This document shows positions 24,105 through 33,348 of a stretch of 64,000 bases of DNA, piece by piece; the stretch's first letter is position 1; every line of letters begins with the position of its first letter. Both the position numbers and the translations under genes were made by a program. The notes under the pieces are model-generated. The model had not been told where the DNA came from. It saw only the letters and a list, made by a program, of their open reading frames with translations, and made no database searches. The stretch is from Mycobacterium sp. Marseille-P9652 (GTDB lineage: Bacteria > Actinomycetota > Actinomycetes > Mycobacteriales > Mycobacteriaceae): positions 23,754 to 87,753 of the forward strand of contig NZ_CACRUY010000018.1 in NCBI RefSeq assembly GCF_902652685.1. The letters are read 5' to 3'.

Positions 24105-24889
24105 CAGACGTGGTACTCCCCGCAGTTGACGTCCAGCGTCTGCCCGGTGATGCCGCTCGACAGGTCGCTGGCCAGGAAGATGATGGCCGACGCCACCTCG
24201 TCCTCGGTGGGCAGGCGCTTCAGATCGGAGTTGGCCGCGGTGGCCTGGTAGATCTGCTCCGTCGTGGTGCCGTACTTGCCGGCCTGGTGCTCGAAGTACG
24301 CCTGCAGCGTGTCACCCCAGATATAGCCCGGAGCAACGGAATTGACGCGGATACCTTTCTCCCCCAGCTCGGTGGCCAGGGACTGCGACATCGCGAGCAG
24401 GGCTGACTTGGCCATCTTGTAGGCGCCGTACTTGGCTTGCGAGTGCCGCAGCACCATGGAGTTGACGTTGACGATCGAGCCGTGCGACTTCTCCAGCGCC
24501 GGGGTGAAGGCCTGAATCAGCCGCAGGGCACCGAGCGCGCTGAGTTCGATGGCGTCGCGGATGTGCTGAAAGCTGGTGCCGGCCAACGGCTTCATCGAGG
24601 GCACCCGGAACGCGTTGTTGATCAGGACGTCGACCTTGCCGTAGGTGGCCATGGTGGTCTCGACAAGGTAGGCGACCTCGTCGTCGTCGGTGATGTCGGC
24701 GCGCACCGCCAGGGCCCGGTGCCCGCCGTCGTTGACCTGCTTGGCGAGCTCCTCCAGCCGTTCGACGGTGCGGGCCGCCAGCACCAGGTCGGCCCCGTCG
24801 CGCGCGCAGCGGTGAGCCAGGGTCGTGCCGAGTCCCGGCCCGACACCGCTGATGACGACCACCTTCTCCTTCAACATGTCTGAGCTCAC
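24104..24889 (-). CDS. SDR-family oxidoreductase (Rv3530c-like)
   Basis: A 261-residue short-chain dehydrogenase with the N-terminal glycine motif SGVGPGLG, DINNAF-type strand (LINNAFRVPS, a variant of NNAG), and the YGAYK catalytic Tyr-Lys motif. The substrate is unknown; the KstR-type promoter of its operon suggests a steroid or side-chain intermediate. The GTG at 24889 overlaps the DUF1214 stop as GTGA, which decides the start over the nearby ATG four codons later. Confidence 0.87.
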   Translation of the reverse strand: MSSDMLKEKVVVISGVGPGLGTTLAHRCARDGADLVLAARTVERLEELAKQVNDGGHRALAVRADITDDDEVAYLVETTMATYGKVDVLINNAFRVPSMKPLAGTSFQHIRDAIELSALGALRLIQAFTPALEKSHGSIVNVNSMVLRHSQAKYGAYKMAKSALLAMSQSLATELGEKGIRVNSVAPGYIWGDTLQAYFEHQAGKYGTTTEQIYQATAANSDLKRLPTEDEVASAIIFLASDLSSGITGQTLDVNCGEYHV

Positions 24890-26013
24890 CCCAGCATCCT
24901 TGCCGCTATCTGCTGCTGGCGCAGCGCAATCCGCGCCCGCCACTGGTCGTCGGAAATCTTGTTGTGGTCGAAGTACGGCAGCTTGGTCGGAATGTCGTCG
25001 AAGTCCACCAGTTCCACGGTGGGCCCGTCGGCCTCGGTGAGCTGGCGCGACACCCGCTGCCAGCGGAACTGGAGGAAGCCGCGGCGATGCCCCAGCGTCT
25101 CGACCCAGTTGGTGACGCCCGGGTTCCGGTCGGCGACGACGATGCGGACCTTGTCGTCCGGATCCCGTTGCGCCTGAGTGTTGTTCAGCGAGGTCTGGTG
25201 GTTGATGTAGTCCAGCGAGATGTACCACATGCTGCCCAGCTGAAAGCCCAGGTATGGCGCGTCGGAGACCGGGATGGTGATGACCAGAGCCTGATCCGGC
25301 CGCAGGTCGAAATGCCCGGCCGATGAGTACTGGGTGGCCAGGCCGCCCGGTGTCAGCCGCGGCGCCACCATCGTGTTGACCGGGATGTTGAGGTAGAACC
25401 ACTTCGGGAATTCCAACCACGTCTTGACCCGGTTGACGAGCTGCTTACCCGCTGTGGCGTAACGCTTTTCGATCACCTCGCGGGTCAGCGGCGGCGGCGC
25501 CGTACCGGCAGTGTCCAGCCGCGCGATCGTCAGCGTGCCGCGCCGCGCCGACCAGTCGCCGTACACCTCGCGGATCACCAACTGGCCGGGGCTCGTCGGA
25601 CGCACCCGCCACTCGAAGCTGCCGTCGGGAGCGATGTCGAGTTCCCGGTCGTCGAACGCGGCCTGGCTGGCGGGCACGTTGTCGTCGGTGTATTCGCCGC
25701 CGAGCAGTTGGAAGCTCAGGTCGGTCGTGGTGCCCCGTACGCCGGTGACCACGTACTCGTGGTTCGCGTGCACGCGGGTGCCGAAGTAGAGCGTGTCCGG
25801 ATTGTCCAGGCCCATCTTGGTGAACGGCCCGGTGCCCGACTGTAGGAACGGATGGTCGCGGTCGTAGTCGAAGGCCAGGTGCAGGCAGCCGGCGACGCAG
25901 CCCGCCAGGTATTGCAGCCCTTCGAGCAGGTCGGCTTCGGTCTCGATGTGCGGAGCCTCGGCCACCAATTTCTCGGCTTCGGCGATGGCAGAAGTGAGGG
26001 GATCAGAGAACAC
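24886..26013 (-). CDS. DUF1214-type conserved protein (Rv3531c-like)
   Basis: A 375-residue protein with beta-rich C-terminal DUF1214-like segments (LVIREVYGDW, APYLGFQLGSMWYISLDY, RGFLQFRWQR). No catalytic residues can be assigned. It corresponds to Rv3531c and is first in an operon with an SDR and a sulfotransferase, ten bases downstream of a KstR-type operator, so it belongs to the sterol regulon. Function unknown. Confidence 0.85.
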   Translation of the reverse strand: MFSDPLTSAIAEAEKLVAEAPHIETEADLLEGLQYLAGCVAGCLHLAFDYDRDHPFLQSGTGPFTKMGLDNPDTLYFGTRVHANHEYVVTGVRGTTTDLSFQLLGGEYTDDNVPASQAAFDDRELDIAPDGSFEWRVRPTSPGQLVIREVYGDWSARRGTLTIARLDTAGTAPPPLTREVIEKRYATAGKQLVNRVKTWLEFPKWFYLNIPVNTMVAPRLTPGGLATQYSSAGHFDLRPDQALVITIPVSDAPYLGFQLGSMWYISLDYINHQTSLNNTQAQRDPDDKVRIVVADRNPGVTNWVETLGHRRGFLQFRWQRVSRQLTEADGPTVELVDFDDIPTKLPYFDHNKISDDQWRARIALRQQQIAARMLG

Positions 26014-26023
26014 GCCTAGACGC

Positions 26024-26037
26024 TAGAACGTGTTCTC
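26024..26037. promoter_or_regulatory. KstR-type operator upstream of the DUF1214/SDR/sulfotransferase operon
   Basis: TAGAACGTGTTCTC fits the motif at 13 of 14 positions (last base C instead of A). It ends ten bases from the gene start at 26013, the same spacing as at fadA5 and close to that at fadD19. Confidence 0.87.
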
Positions 26038-26101
26038 ATTTTGAGTCAATGGCGAACATTCCCGCGTGTCGGCGGCGGCGTAGGAATACGACGCCCGCTC
26101 G

Positions 26102-26407
26102 CTACGGCACGCACTGCTGGGACAGGTCGATAAGGTGCTGGCGCACATCGGGGTGACGGTTCAGGTAGTCGAGGACGTTGGGTCCGCCGCCCTCCGCCTG
26201 AGACTGCGACTGGAGCCGCTGCTTCACGTCCGGATGCTTGGTCAGGTAGGAGTTGATGGACTGACCCACCGTCTGGTCCTGACTGCATTCCGGCTGGGCG
26301 TTGGCCACCGGCAACGCGAGGACGGCCGAGGCGGCGGCGCCGAGGAGACCGCCGGCGATCAAGCCGTACAGTCCGCGGCGGTACGAGGTTGCGGTGTTTG
26401 CGGTCAT
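26102..26407 (-). CDS. Secreted hemophore-related protein (Rv0203/Rv1174c-like)
   Basis: A 101-residue protein with a signal peptide (positively charged YRRG then a hydrophobic stretch, cleavage likely after ANA37) and a mature part with C41 and C99 that could form a disulfide. Two YLxxHPDV motifs (SYLTKHPDV at about 53-61, DYLNRHPDV at 80-88) identify the mycobacterial hemophore-related family, proposed to bind heme outside the membrane. The ATG at 26407 is preferred to the GTG two codons earlier. It is a single gene between the DUF1214 operon and the PPE gene. Confidence 0.75.
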   Translation of the reverse strand: MTANTATSYRRGLYGLIAGGLLGAAASAVLALPVANAQPECSQDQTVGQSINSYLTKHPDVKQRLQSQSQAEGGGPNVLDYLNRHPDVRQHLIDLSQQCVP

Positions 26408-26503
26408 GCCCACGAGATTACCCGCGCCGGCCGGCCCTCGGGTCGTGCGCGCACACCGCTAAGCGAACGCTTAACTTCACTGGCTTGGGATCCGGTCGCC
26501 GGG

Positions 26504-27703
26504 CTACCCGGCCGCGGCCTCCGGCCTGTCGGGGGGTGTCGCCTCCACGGCGACCCGCTCGCGCGGACCCCGGTCTCCGGCCTCGGAGGCCTTCGCTGCC
26601 GGCGCCGCCGACGTCGCGGCTGCGGGCGCCGCCGACACCGAGGTTGCGCCCAAGGGGGTCGCGGCGGCGGGCGCGACGGCCTCCTCGACCTCCGTTGCAG
26701 GAGCCTCCACCGCCGCCGGCGCCTCCGTTTCGGCCGCCGGGGCGGGAGGTGCGGCGGCTTGCGTCGGAGGCGCTCCGGTTCCCTGTGTGGCCGATCCCGC
26801 GGCCGACGCCGCCATCATGGCGCCCATTCCGGCCACCCCCATGAAACCGGGGCTCGCGCCGACGGTGCCGCCGGCAACGACGCCGCCGGTACCGACGGCG
26901 CCGCTCGAGACGGGTGAGGGCCCTGCCGCGGCCACCTGACCGTCATTGCCGGCCGCGACGGCACCGCTGTCCGGGCTTGCGACGCCGCCGCCTCCGCCGC
27001 CGCCGGTCGCCGCGACTCCGGCGCCGCCGGCGGCCACCGCTGCGCCGGTCATGGCGCCACTGGGGCCGCTACCGCCGCCGGTGGCGGAGGAACTGTCCTG
27101 TGCGCCTGCGCCCCCGGCCGCGCCGCTGCCCGAACCCGAGGTGCCGATGCCACCGGCGGGCATGCCCGGGATGCTCGGCAGTGGCGGCAGGCTGGCCTGC
27201 CCCGACAGCAGCTGTCCGGCCGCCGCCGCCGCCCCGCCGTGGTAACCCACCATTGCGGTGACGTCCTGCGCCCACATCTCCAGGTAGTTGAATTCGGTTT
27301 CCGCGATCGCCGGCCAGTTCTGCCCGAACAGGTTCGACATCACCAACTGGTACAGGCCGTTGCGATTCGCATCGACCACCAACGGGTGCACGGTCGCCGC
27401 GAGGGCCGACTCGAACGCAGTCGCCACCGCCTGGGCCTGGGCGGCCGCGCCCGCGGCCTGGGAAGCGGCCGCGCTCAACCAGCCCGCATACGGGGCAGCC
27501 GCCGCGGCCATGGCCGACGCGGCCGCGCCCTGCCAGGCCTGACCCGTCAGCCCCGACGTCACCGACATGAACGACTCGGCCGCGGTCGACAACTCGGAGG
27601 CCAGGCCGTTCCACGCCGCAGCGGCCTCCAACATGGGGCCCGAACCCGCGCCGGAGTACATCAACAGTGAATTGATCTCCGGCGGCAGCGAAAAGAAACT
27701 CAT
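26504..27703 (-). CDS. PPE-family protein with Ala/Gly/Pro-rich C-terminus
   Basis: A 399-residue PPE protein. The N-terminal about 165 residues are the conserved helical PPE domain (PPE at 7-9, GQAWQG around 54-59); the remainder is low-complexity, Ala/Gly/Ser-rich and later Pro/Glu-rich, without NxGxGN repeats. PPE proteins are substrates of type VII secretion, usually with a PE partner; no PE gene is adjacent. The position between Rv3531c-like and hsaF corresponds to PPE61/PPE62 of M. tuberculosis. A ribosome-binding sequence (aagggga) precedes the ATG. Confidence 0.88.
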   Translation of the reverse strand: MSFFSLPPEINSLLMYSGAGSGPMLEAAAAWNGLASELSTAAESFMSVTSGLTGQAWQGAAASAMAAAAAPYAGWLSAAASQAAGAAAQAQAVATAFESALAATVHPLVVDANRNGLYQLVMSNLFGQNWPAIAETEFNYLEMWAQDVTAMVGYHGGAAAAAGQLLSGQASLPPLPSIPGMPAGGIGTSGSGSGAAGGAGAQDSSSATGGGSGPSGAMTGAAVAAGGAGVAATGGGGGGGVASPDSGAVAAGNDGQVAAAGPSPVSSGAVGTGGVVAGGTVGASPGFMGVAGMGAMMAASAAGSATQGTGAPPTQAAAPPAPAAETEAPAAVEAPATEVEEAVAPAAATPLGATSVSAAPAAATSAAPAAKASEAGDRGPRERVAVEATPPDRPEAAAG

Positions 27704-27822
27704 CGAATCCCCTTAAGGCCCGTCCCCGCTTAACAACTTAGGCGAAGCCCGAGGCGAGACCCATCGTTTTCAGGAAACTCAAATAATCTACGCCGTGCGG
27801 GCCGGCGGCGGGTCCGCGGGGC

Positions 27823-28908
27823 TTAAGGCGCGGTGACGGCGCCGCTCTCGGCCCCCTTGGCGGCCGACGCCTCCTGCTCGCGCTTGATCTCCAGCGCGAT
27901 GTCGATGAGCTGGTCTTCCTGCCCGCCGATCAGCTTGCGCTGACCCGCCCGGTGCAGCAGCTGGTGGGCCGGCACCCCGTAGCGCTCCGACTGGCGGATG
28001 GCGTGCTTGAGGAAGCTCGAGTACACCCCGGAATAGCCCATGATCAGGGCGTTGCGGTCCAGCAGGCACTCGGCGGGCATGGCCGGGGCGACGACCTCCT
28101 CGGCCGCGTCGGCGATGTCGAAGAAGTCGATGCCGGTCTTCACGCCGATCTTGTCGAACACGCCGATGAGAGCCTCGACGGGCGCGTTGCCGGCGCCGGC
28201 GCCGAACCGGCGGCAGGAGCCGTCGATCTGCTTGGCACCCGCCCGCACCGCCTCCACGGAGTTCGCCACCCCCAGGCCGAGGTTCTCGTGCCCGTGGAAG
28301 CCGACCTGCGCGTCGTCGCCCAACTCGGCGACCAGCGCGGCCACCCGGTCGCGCACGCCCTCCAGCACCAGCGCCCCGGCCGAGTCGACGACGTAGACGC
28401 ACTGGCAACCGGCGTCGGCCATGATGCGGGCCTGCTGCGCCAACTTCTCCGGCGAGATCGTGTGGGACATCATCAGGAACCCGACGGTTTCGAGCCCCAG
28501 TTCGCGGGCCAGGCCGAAGTGCTGGATCGAGACGTCGGCCTCGGTGCAGTGCGTGGCGATCCGGCAGATCGACCCGCCATTGCCCTGCGCCTCCTTGATG
28601 TCCTCCTTGGTGCCCACCCCGGGCAGCATCAGGAAGGCGATCTTGGCCTCTTTGGCGGTTTCGGCGGCGAGCTTGATGAGCTCCTGCTCGGGCGTCTTGG
28701 AGAACCCGTAGTTGAAGCTCGAGCCGCCCAGGCCGTCGCCGTGGGTCACCTCGATCACCGGCACGCCGGCGGTGTCCAGGGCGGCGACGATCGCGCCGAC
28801 CTCCTCCTTGGTGAACTGGTGGCGCTTGTGGTGCGAGCCGTCCCGCAGCGACGTGTCCGTCAGGCGGACGTCCCAGATCGGGTTGAAGAAGATGTCGTGG
28901 GTACTCAT
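27823..28908 (-). CDS. hsaF: HsaF, 4-hydroxy-2-oxohexanoate aldolase
   Basis: A 361-residue pyruvate aldolase of the DmpG type with [13 protein letters not shown] near the N-terminus (R22, D23) and the metal-binding GFHGHENLG. It splits 4-hydroxy-2-oxohexanoate, from steroid rings A and B, into pyruvate and propanal; the aldehyde passes to HsaG through a channel in the complex. It overlaps the hsaG stop as ATGA. The C-terminal tail (about 20 Ala/Glu residues) is variable in the family. Confidence 0.96.
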   Translation of the reverse strand: MSTHDIFFNPIWDVRLTDTSLRDGSHHKRHQFTKEEVGAIVAALDTAGVPVIEVTHGDGLGGSSFNYGFSKTPEQELIKLAAETAKEAKIAFLMLPGVGTKEDIKEAQGNGGSICRIATHCTEADVSIQHFGLARELGLETVGFLMMSHTISPEKLAQQARIMADAGCQCVYVVDSAGALVLEGVRDRVAALVAELGDDAQVGFHGHENLGLGVANSVEAVRAGAKQIDGSCRRFGAGAGNAPVEALIGVFDKIGVKTGIDFFDIADAAEEVVAPAMPAECLLDRNALIMGYSGVYSSFLKHAIRQSERYGVPAHQLLHRAGQRKLIGGQEDQLIDIALEIKREQEASAAKGAESGAVTAP

Positions 28909-29825
28909 GCCTGCGCTCCCGGCGCCGTAGCGGATAGTGACTCTTTGGCGATTTCCTCGCCGACCTTGGTTGCCGCCGCGGTCATGATGTCGAGGTTGCC
29001 CGCGTAGGGCGGCAGGTAATCGCCGGCCCCCTCGACCTCGACGAACGTGGTGACGACGGCCTGGCCCCCGGAGTTGAGTGAGGGCTCGTCGAACTGCGGC
29101 TCGTTGAGCAGCCGGTACCCCGGCACGTACGTCTGCACCTCGGCCACCACATCATGGATGGACTTCGCGATCGCGTCGCGGTCGGCGTCCTCGGGGATGG
29201 CGCAGAAGATGGTGTCGCGCATGATCATCGGCGGGTCGGCCGGGTTGAGGATGATGATCGCCTTGCCGCGCTTGGCGCCGCCGATCGTTTCCACGCCCCT
29301 GCTCGTGGTCTTGGTGAACTCGTCGATGTTGGCCCGGGTGCCCGGCCCGGCCGAGACCGATGCCACCGACGCGACGATCTCGGCGTAGGGCACGTCGACG
29401 ACGCGGCTGACGGCGTACACGATCGGGATGGTCGCCTGCCCGCCGCACGTGATCATGTTGACGTTCGGCGCGTCCAGGTGCTCGCGGAGGTTGGCCGGGG
29501 GGATCACCGCCGGCCCGACGGCCGCCGGTGTCAGGTCGATGGCCCGGATGCCGGCGGCCTCGTACTTGGGCGCCGCGTCGCGGTGCACGTAGGCGCTGGT
29601 GGCCTCGAACACCAGATCGGGTTTCTCCGACTGGGCCAGCAGCCAGTCGACCCCCTCGTGGGTGGTCTCCAGGCCCAGCTTGCGGGCCCGCGCCAGGCCC
29701 TCGCTCTCCGGATCGATGCCCACCATCCAGCGCGGTTCGAGCCAGTCCGATCTCAGCAGCTTGTACAGCAGGTCGGTGCTGATGTTTCCCGACCCGACAA
29801 TCGCCACACTCGCCTTCGACGGCAT
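28905..29825 (-). CDS. hsaG: HsaG, acylating propanal dehydrogenase
   Basis: A 306-residue CoA-acylating aldehyde dehydrogenase of the DmpF type: the N-terminal nucleotide-binding GSGNISTDL and the nucleophilic cysteine in [10 protein letters not shown]. With HsaF it converts propanal to propionyl-CoA using NAD and CoA. It lies 11 nt after hsaE and overlaps hsaF by 4 bp, in the order hsaE-hsaG-hsaF, as in M. tuberculosis. Confidence 0.96.
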   Translation of the reverse strand: MPSKASVAIVGSGNISTDLLYKLLRSDWLEPRWMVGIDPESEGLARARKLGLETTHEGVDWLLAQSEKPDLVFEATSAYVHRDAAPKYEAAGIRAIDLTPAAVGPAVIPPANLREHLDAPNVNMITCGGQATIPIVYAVSRVVDVPYAEIVASVASVSAGPGTRANIDEFTKTTSRGVETIGGAKRGKAIIILNPADPPMIMRDTIFCAIPEDADRDAIAKSIHDVVAEVQTYVPGYRLLNEPQFDEPSLNSGGQAVVTTFVEVEGAGDYLPPYAGNLDIMTAAATKVGEEIAKESLSATAPGAQA

Positions 29826-29836
29826 GTCAACGCTCC

Positions 29837-30622
29837 TTATTCGAACGACAACCGAACGGCGCCGAGCCCGGCGAAGTCGGCAATGAATTCGTCACCGGCG
29901 CGGGCGTCGATCGCCCGGGTGCACGATCCGGGAAGTACGACGTCGCCCTTTTTCAGCCGCACCCCAAAACTCTCCACCTTGCGGGCGAGCCACGCCACCG
30001 CGGTGACGGGATTGCCCAGCACCGCGTCGCTGCGACCCTCGGCGACGACCTCGCCGTTGCGGGTCAGCACCGCGTCTATGGCCTTCACGTCGAGGTCGCC
30101 CGGCGACACCCGCGCCGCGCCCAGCACGAATCCCGCCGACGACGCGTTGTCGGCGATGGTGTCGCACAGCGCGATCTTCCAGTCCGTGATCCGGGTGTCG
30201 ATCAGCTCGATCGACGGCACCAGCGCCTCGGTGGCCGCCAGTACGTCGTCCTCGGTGCAGCCGGCCCCCGGCAGATCCTCGGCCAGGACGAAGCCGACCT
30301 CCACCTCGACGCGCGGATAGAGGTAGCGGCTCGCCTTGACCGGGGTGTCCTCGAACACCTGCATCTCGTCCAGCAGATGCCCGTAGTCCGGCTCGTCGAC
30401 CCCCATCATCTGTTGCATCGCCTTCGACGACAGCCCCACCTTGTGCCCGACCACCCGGGCCCCCTCGGCGACGCGCTGGCGGATGTTGATGAGCTGGATC
30501 TCGTAGGCGTCGACGACGTCGATGTCGGGGTGAGCGGCGGTCAGCGGAGCGATCGGCTCGCGGCTGCGTTCGGCCTGTGCCAGGTCGGCGGCCAGCTCGT
30601 CGCGGATGGCTTCACCGAGCAT
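29837..30622 (-). CDS. hsaE: HsaE, 2-hydroxyhexa-2,4-dienoate hydratase
   Basis: A 261-residue hydratase of the MhpD/4-oxalocrotonate decarboxylase family, with the [12 protein letters not shown] segment, [16 protein letters not shown] metal-binding acidic residues and the [11 protein letters not shown] motif. It adds water to the dienoate released by HsaD (not in this window). It is first in the hsaE-hsaG-hsaF operon, with its start 57 bp from the KstR-type operator shared with kstD. Confidence 0.95.
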   Translation of the reverse strand: MLGEAIRDELAADLAQAERSREPIAPLTAAHPDIDVVDAYEIQLINIRQRVAEGARVVGHKVGLSSKAMQQMMGVDEPDYGHLLDEMQVFEDTPVKASRYLYPRVEVEVGFVLAEDLPGAGCTEDDVLAATEALVPSIELIDTRITDWKIALCDTIADNASSAGFVLGAARVSPGDLDVKAIDAVLTRNGEVVAEGRSDAVLGNPVTAVAWLARKVESFGVRLKKGDVVLPGSCTRAIDARAGDEFIADFAGLGAVRLSFE

Positions 30623-30679
30623 TTACCGAAGTCCCCTCGTTCGTGTGACCGGGCCGGTAGCGCCCAACCCGGGCAATTC

Positions 30680-30693
30680 TATAACGTGTTCTA
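30680..30693. promoter_or_regulatory. KstR-type operator (hsaE/kstD divergent promoter)
   Basis: TATAACGTGTTCTA fits TnnAACnnGTTnnA. It ends one base before the kstD ATG, so repressor binding would cover the start of a leaderless kstD mRNA. Confidence 0.9.
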
Positions 30694-30694
30694 C

Positions 30695-32377
30695 ATGACA
30701 GCGCAGGAGTACGACGTCGTCGTGGTCGGCAGCGGCGGAGCGGGCATGGTAGCCGCTCTCGCCGCGGCCCACCGGGGTCTGTCGACAGTAGTCATCGAGA
30801 AGGCCCCTCACTTCGGCGGCTCCACGGCCCGCTCCGGCGGCGGCGTCTGGATACCGAACAACGAAGTGCTCAAGCGCGACGGCGTGCGCGACACCCCCGA
30901 GGCGGCCCGCACCTACCTGCACGGCATCATCGGCGACATCGTCGAGCCCGAGCGGATCGACACCTATCTCGACCGCGGGCCGGAGATGCTCTCGTTCGTG
31001 CTCAAGCACACGCCGCTCAAGATGTGCTGGGTGCCGCGCTACTCCGACTACTATCCGGAGGCGCCGGGCGGCCGCGCGGGGGGCCGCTCGATCGAGCCGA
31101 AGCCGTTCGACGCCCGCAAGCTCGGCCCCGACGAGGCCGGCCTCGAGCCCGCGTACGGCAAGGTCCCCCTCAACGTCGTTGTCATGCAACAGGACTATGT
31201 GCGGCTCAACCAACTCAAGCGCCACCCCCGCGGCGTCGCCCGCAGCCTCAAGGTCGGTGCCCGCACGATGTGGGCGAAGGCGACGGGCAAGAACCTCGTC
31301 GGCATGGGGCGGGCGCTGATCGGACCGCTGCGTATCGGATTGCAGCGCGCCGGCGTTCCGGTGGTGCTCAACACGGCGCTCACGGACCTGTACGTCGAGG
31401 ACGGCGTGGTGCGCGGCGTATACGTCCGCGACACAACGGGATCCGAATCCGCCGAACCGCGGTTGATCCGGGCCCGGCGGGGCGTCATCCTGGCCAGCGG
31501 CGGCTTCGAACACAACGAGCAGATGCGGGTGAAGTACCAGCGCGCGCCGATAACCACCGAATGGACCGTCGGCGCCAAGGCGAATACCGGCGACGGCATC
31601 GTCGCGGGCGAAAAGCTCGGCGCCGCTCTGGATTTGATGGAGGACGCCTGGTGGGGCCCGACGGTGCCGCTGGTGGGCGCGCCGTGGTTCGCGCTGTCGG
31701 AGCGCAACTCGCCGGGGTCGATCATCGTCAACATGTCCGGCAAGCGGTTCATGAACGAGTCGATGCCCTACGTCGAAGCCTGCCACCACATGTACGGCGG
31801 GGAATACGGCCAGGGACCCGGGCCGGGCGAGAACATCCCGGCGTGGCTGGTGTTCGACCAGCAGTACCGCGACCGCTACATCTTCGCCGGTCTGCAGCCG
31901 GGACAACGGATTCCGCGCAAGTGGCTGGAGTCGGGCGTCATCGTCCAGGCCGACACCCTCGAGGAACTGGCCGAGAAGGCCGGGCTTCCGGCCGACCAAT
32001 TCGTTTCGACCGTCGGGCGGTTCAACGGCTTCGCGCGGTCGGGCGTCGACGAGGACTACCACCGCGGGGAGAGCGCCTACGACCGCTACTACGGCGATCC
32101 GACGAACAAGCCCAACCCCAATCTGGGCGAGATCAGCCACCCCCCTTTCTACGCCGCCAAGATGGTGCCGGGCGACCTGGGGACCAAGGGCGGGATTCGC
32201 ACCGACGTGCACGGACGCGCGCTGCGCGACGACGGCAGCATCATCGAAGGCCTCTACGCCGCAGGCAATGTCAGCGCGCCGGTGATGGGCCACACCTACC
32301 CCGGGCCCGGCGGCACCATCGGGCCCGCCATGACTTTCGGGTATCTGGCAGCACTGCACATCGCGGGGGCGAACTGA
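30695..32377 (+). CDS. kstD: KstD, 3-ketosteroid delta1-dehydrogenase
   Basis: A 560-residue flavoprotein: the N-terminal Rossmann motif VVGSGGAGM with a downstream acidic residue (VIEKA), FGGSTARSGGG, and a C-terminal flavin-binding segment (GLYAAGNVSAPVMG, YPGPGGTIGPAM) typical of delta1-dehydrogenases. It introduces the C1-C2 double bond into 3-ketosteroids, a prerequisite with KshA for B-ring opening. The ATG at 30695 directly abuts the operator; no ribosome-binding sequence is available, so the message is probably leaderless. It overlaps hsd4B by one base. Confidence 0.96.
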   Translation: MTAQEYDVVVVGSGGAGMVAALAAAHRGLSTVVIEKAPHFGGSTARSGGGVWIPNNEVLKRDGVRDTPEAARTYLHGIIGDIVEPERIDTYLDRGPEMLSFVLKHTPLKMCWVPRYSDYYPEAPGGRAGGRSIEPKPFDARKLGPDEAGLEPAYGKVPLNVVVMQQDYVRLNQLKRHPRGVARSLKVGARTMWAKATGKNLVGMGRALIGPLRIGLQRAGVPVVLNTALTDLYVEDGVVRGVYVRDTTGSESAEPRLIRARRGVILASGGFEHNEQMRVKYQRAPITTEWTVGAKANTGDGIVAGEKLGAALDLMEDAWWGPTVPLVGAPWFALSERNSPGSIIVNMSGKRFMNESMPYVEACHHMYGGEYGQGPGPGENIPAWLVFDQQYRDRYIFAGLQPGQRIPRKWLESGVIVQADTLEELAEKAGLPADQFVSTVGRFNGFARSGVDEDYHRGESAYDRYYGDPTNKPNPNLGEISHPPFYAAKMVPGDLGTKGGIRTDVHGRALRDDGSIIEGLYAAGNVSAPVMGHTYPGPGGTIGPAMTFGYLAALHIAGAN

Positions 32378-33237
32378 TGCCGATCGACGTCGACGTCGCG
32401 TTGAACGCGAAGCTCGATCCCATCGAATTCTCCTGGGCGAGCAGCGATGTTCAGCTCTACCACCTGGGCCTGGGCGCCGGCGCCGACCCTATGGATCCGC
32501 GCGAACTGCGGTACCTGATCGACGACACCCCGCAGGTGCTGCCGACGTTCGGCACCGTGGCCGCCACGTTCCACCTCACCAAGCCGCCGACCGTGCGGTT
32601 CCCCGGCATCGACATCGAGCTGAGCAAGGTGCTGCACGCCAGTGAGCGCGTGGAGGTGCCGGGGCCGCTGCCCCCGACGGGCTCGGCGCGGGCCGTCACC
32701 CGATTCACCGATATCTGGGACAAGGGCAAGGCCGCGGTGATCTGGAGCGAGACGACGGTGACGACGCCCGACGGCGCACACCTGTGGACGCAGAAGCGGT
32801 CCATCTTCGCACGCGGTGAAGGCGGGTTCGGGGGCGAGCGCGGGCCGTCGGGCGGCGACGCGACACCCGACCGGGCGCCCGATCTCGAGGTCGACATGCC
32901 GATCCTGCCGCAGCAGGCGCTGCTCTACCGGCTGTGCGGCGACCGCAACCCGTTGCACTCCGACCCCCAATTCGCCTCCGCCGCGGGGTTTCCCCAGCCG
33001 ATCCTGCACGGGTTGTGCACCTTCGGGATGACCTGCAAGGCGATCACCGATGCGGCGCTGGACGGCGACGCCGGGGCCGTCGCCGCCTATGGCGCCCGCT
33101 TCGCGGGCGTCGCCTTCCCGGGCGAGACGCTCAAGGTCAACATCTGGAAGGACAAGGGCCGCTTCCTGGCCGGCGTTGTCGCGCCGTCGCGCGACAACGC
33201 CGTCGTGCTGAGCGGCGTGGAACTCGTCCCGGCCTAA
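32377..33237 (+). CDS. hsd4B: Hsd4B, MaoC-type 2-enoyl-CoA hydratase of sterol side chains
   Basis: A 286-residue double hot-dog hydratase related to hydratase 2 of peroxisomal multifunctional enzyme 2. The C-terminal half carries the catalytic motif LCGDRNPLHSDP followed by GFPQPILHGLCTFG. It hydrates steroid enoyl-CoA intermediates; together with Hsd4A it can supply hydratase and dehydrogenase steps. It is the second gene of the kstD operon (TGATG overlap). Tandem CCGCCGAGCG repeats begin seven bases after the stop. Confidence 0.93.
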   Translation: MPIDVDVALNAKLDPIEFSWASSDVQLYHLGLGAGADPMDPRELRYLIDDTPQVLPTFGTVAATFHLTKPPTVRFPGIDIELSKVLHASERVEVPGPLPPTGSARAVTRFTDIWDKGKAAVIWSETTVTTPDGAHLWTQKRSIFARGEGGFGGERGPSGGDATPDRAPDLEVDMPILPQQALLYRLCGDRNPLHSDPQFASAAGFPQPILHGLCTFGMTCKAITDAALDGDAGAVAAYGARFAGVAFPGETLKVNIWKDKGRFLAGVVAPSRDNAVVLSGVELVPA

Positions 33238-33244
33238 GGCTCTA

Positions 33245-33299
33245 CCGCCGAGCGTTTCCCGCCGAGCGTTCCCGCCGAGCGTTTCCCGCCGAGTGTCAC
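33245..33299. repeat. Four tandem copies of a 13-14-bp CCGCCGAGCG unit
   Basis: Units begin at 33245, 33259, 33272 and 33286, reading CCGCCGAGCGTTTC, the same minus one T, the same again, and CCGCCGAGTGTCAC. The unit is a half-site of the palindromic repeat family seen next to both DUF559 genes. It lies between hsd4B and the second DUF559 gene. Confidence 0.8.
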
Positions 33300-33316
33300 G
33301 CCAGAGTGGCGTTGGA

Positions 33317-33348
33317 CGCCGAGCGCTGCGCTAGCGTGACGCTCGAAG
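33317..33348. repeat. Palindrome containing the 3' end of DUF559 gene 2
   Basis: Half-sites CGCCGAGCGCTG and GTGACGCTCGAAG flank a central CGCTAGCG palindrome. The stop codon of the nuclease gene (33331-33333) is inside it, the same arrangement as at DUF559 gene 1. Confidence 0.75.

Noticed and set aside
30623-32359. Long minus-strand reading frame (about 580 codons) opposite kstD
   Set aside because: KstD on the plus strand has all family motifs; the antisense frame has none and exists because of high third-position GC.
33245-33348. GC-rich repeats after hsd4B as a simple rho-independent terminator
   Set aside because: Tandem half-sites rather than a single stem, no T-run, and clear relation to repeats beyond the other end of the nuclease gene. 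Termination may still occur here but does not explain the structure.
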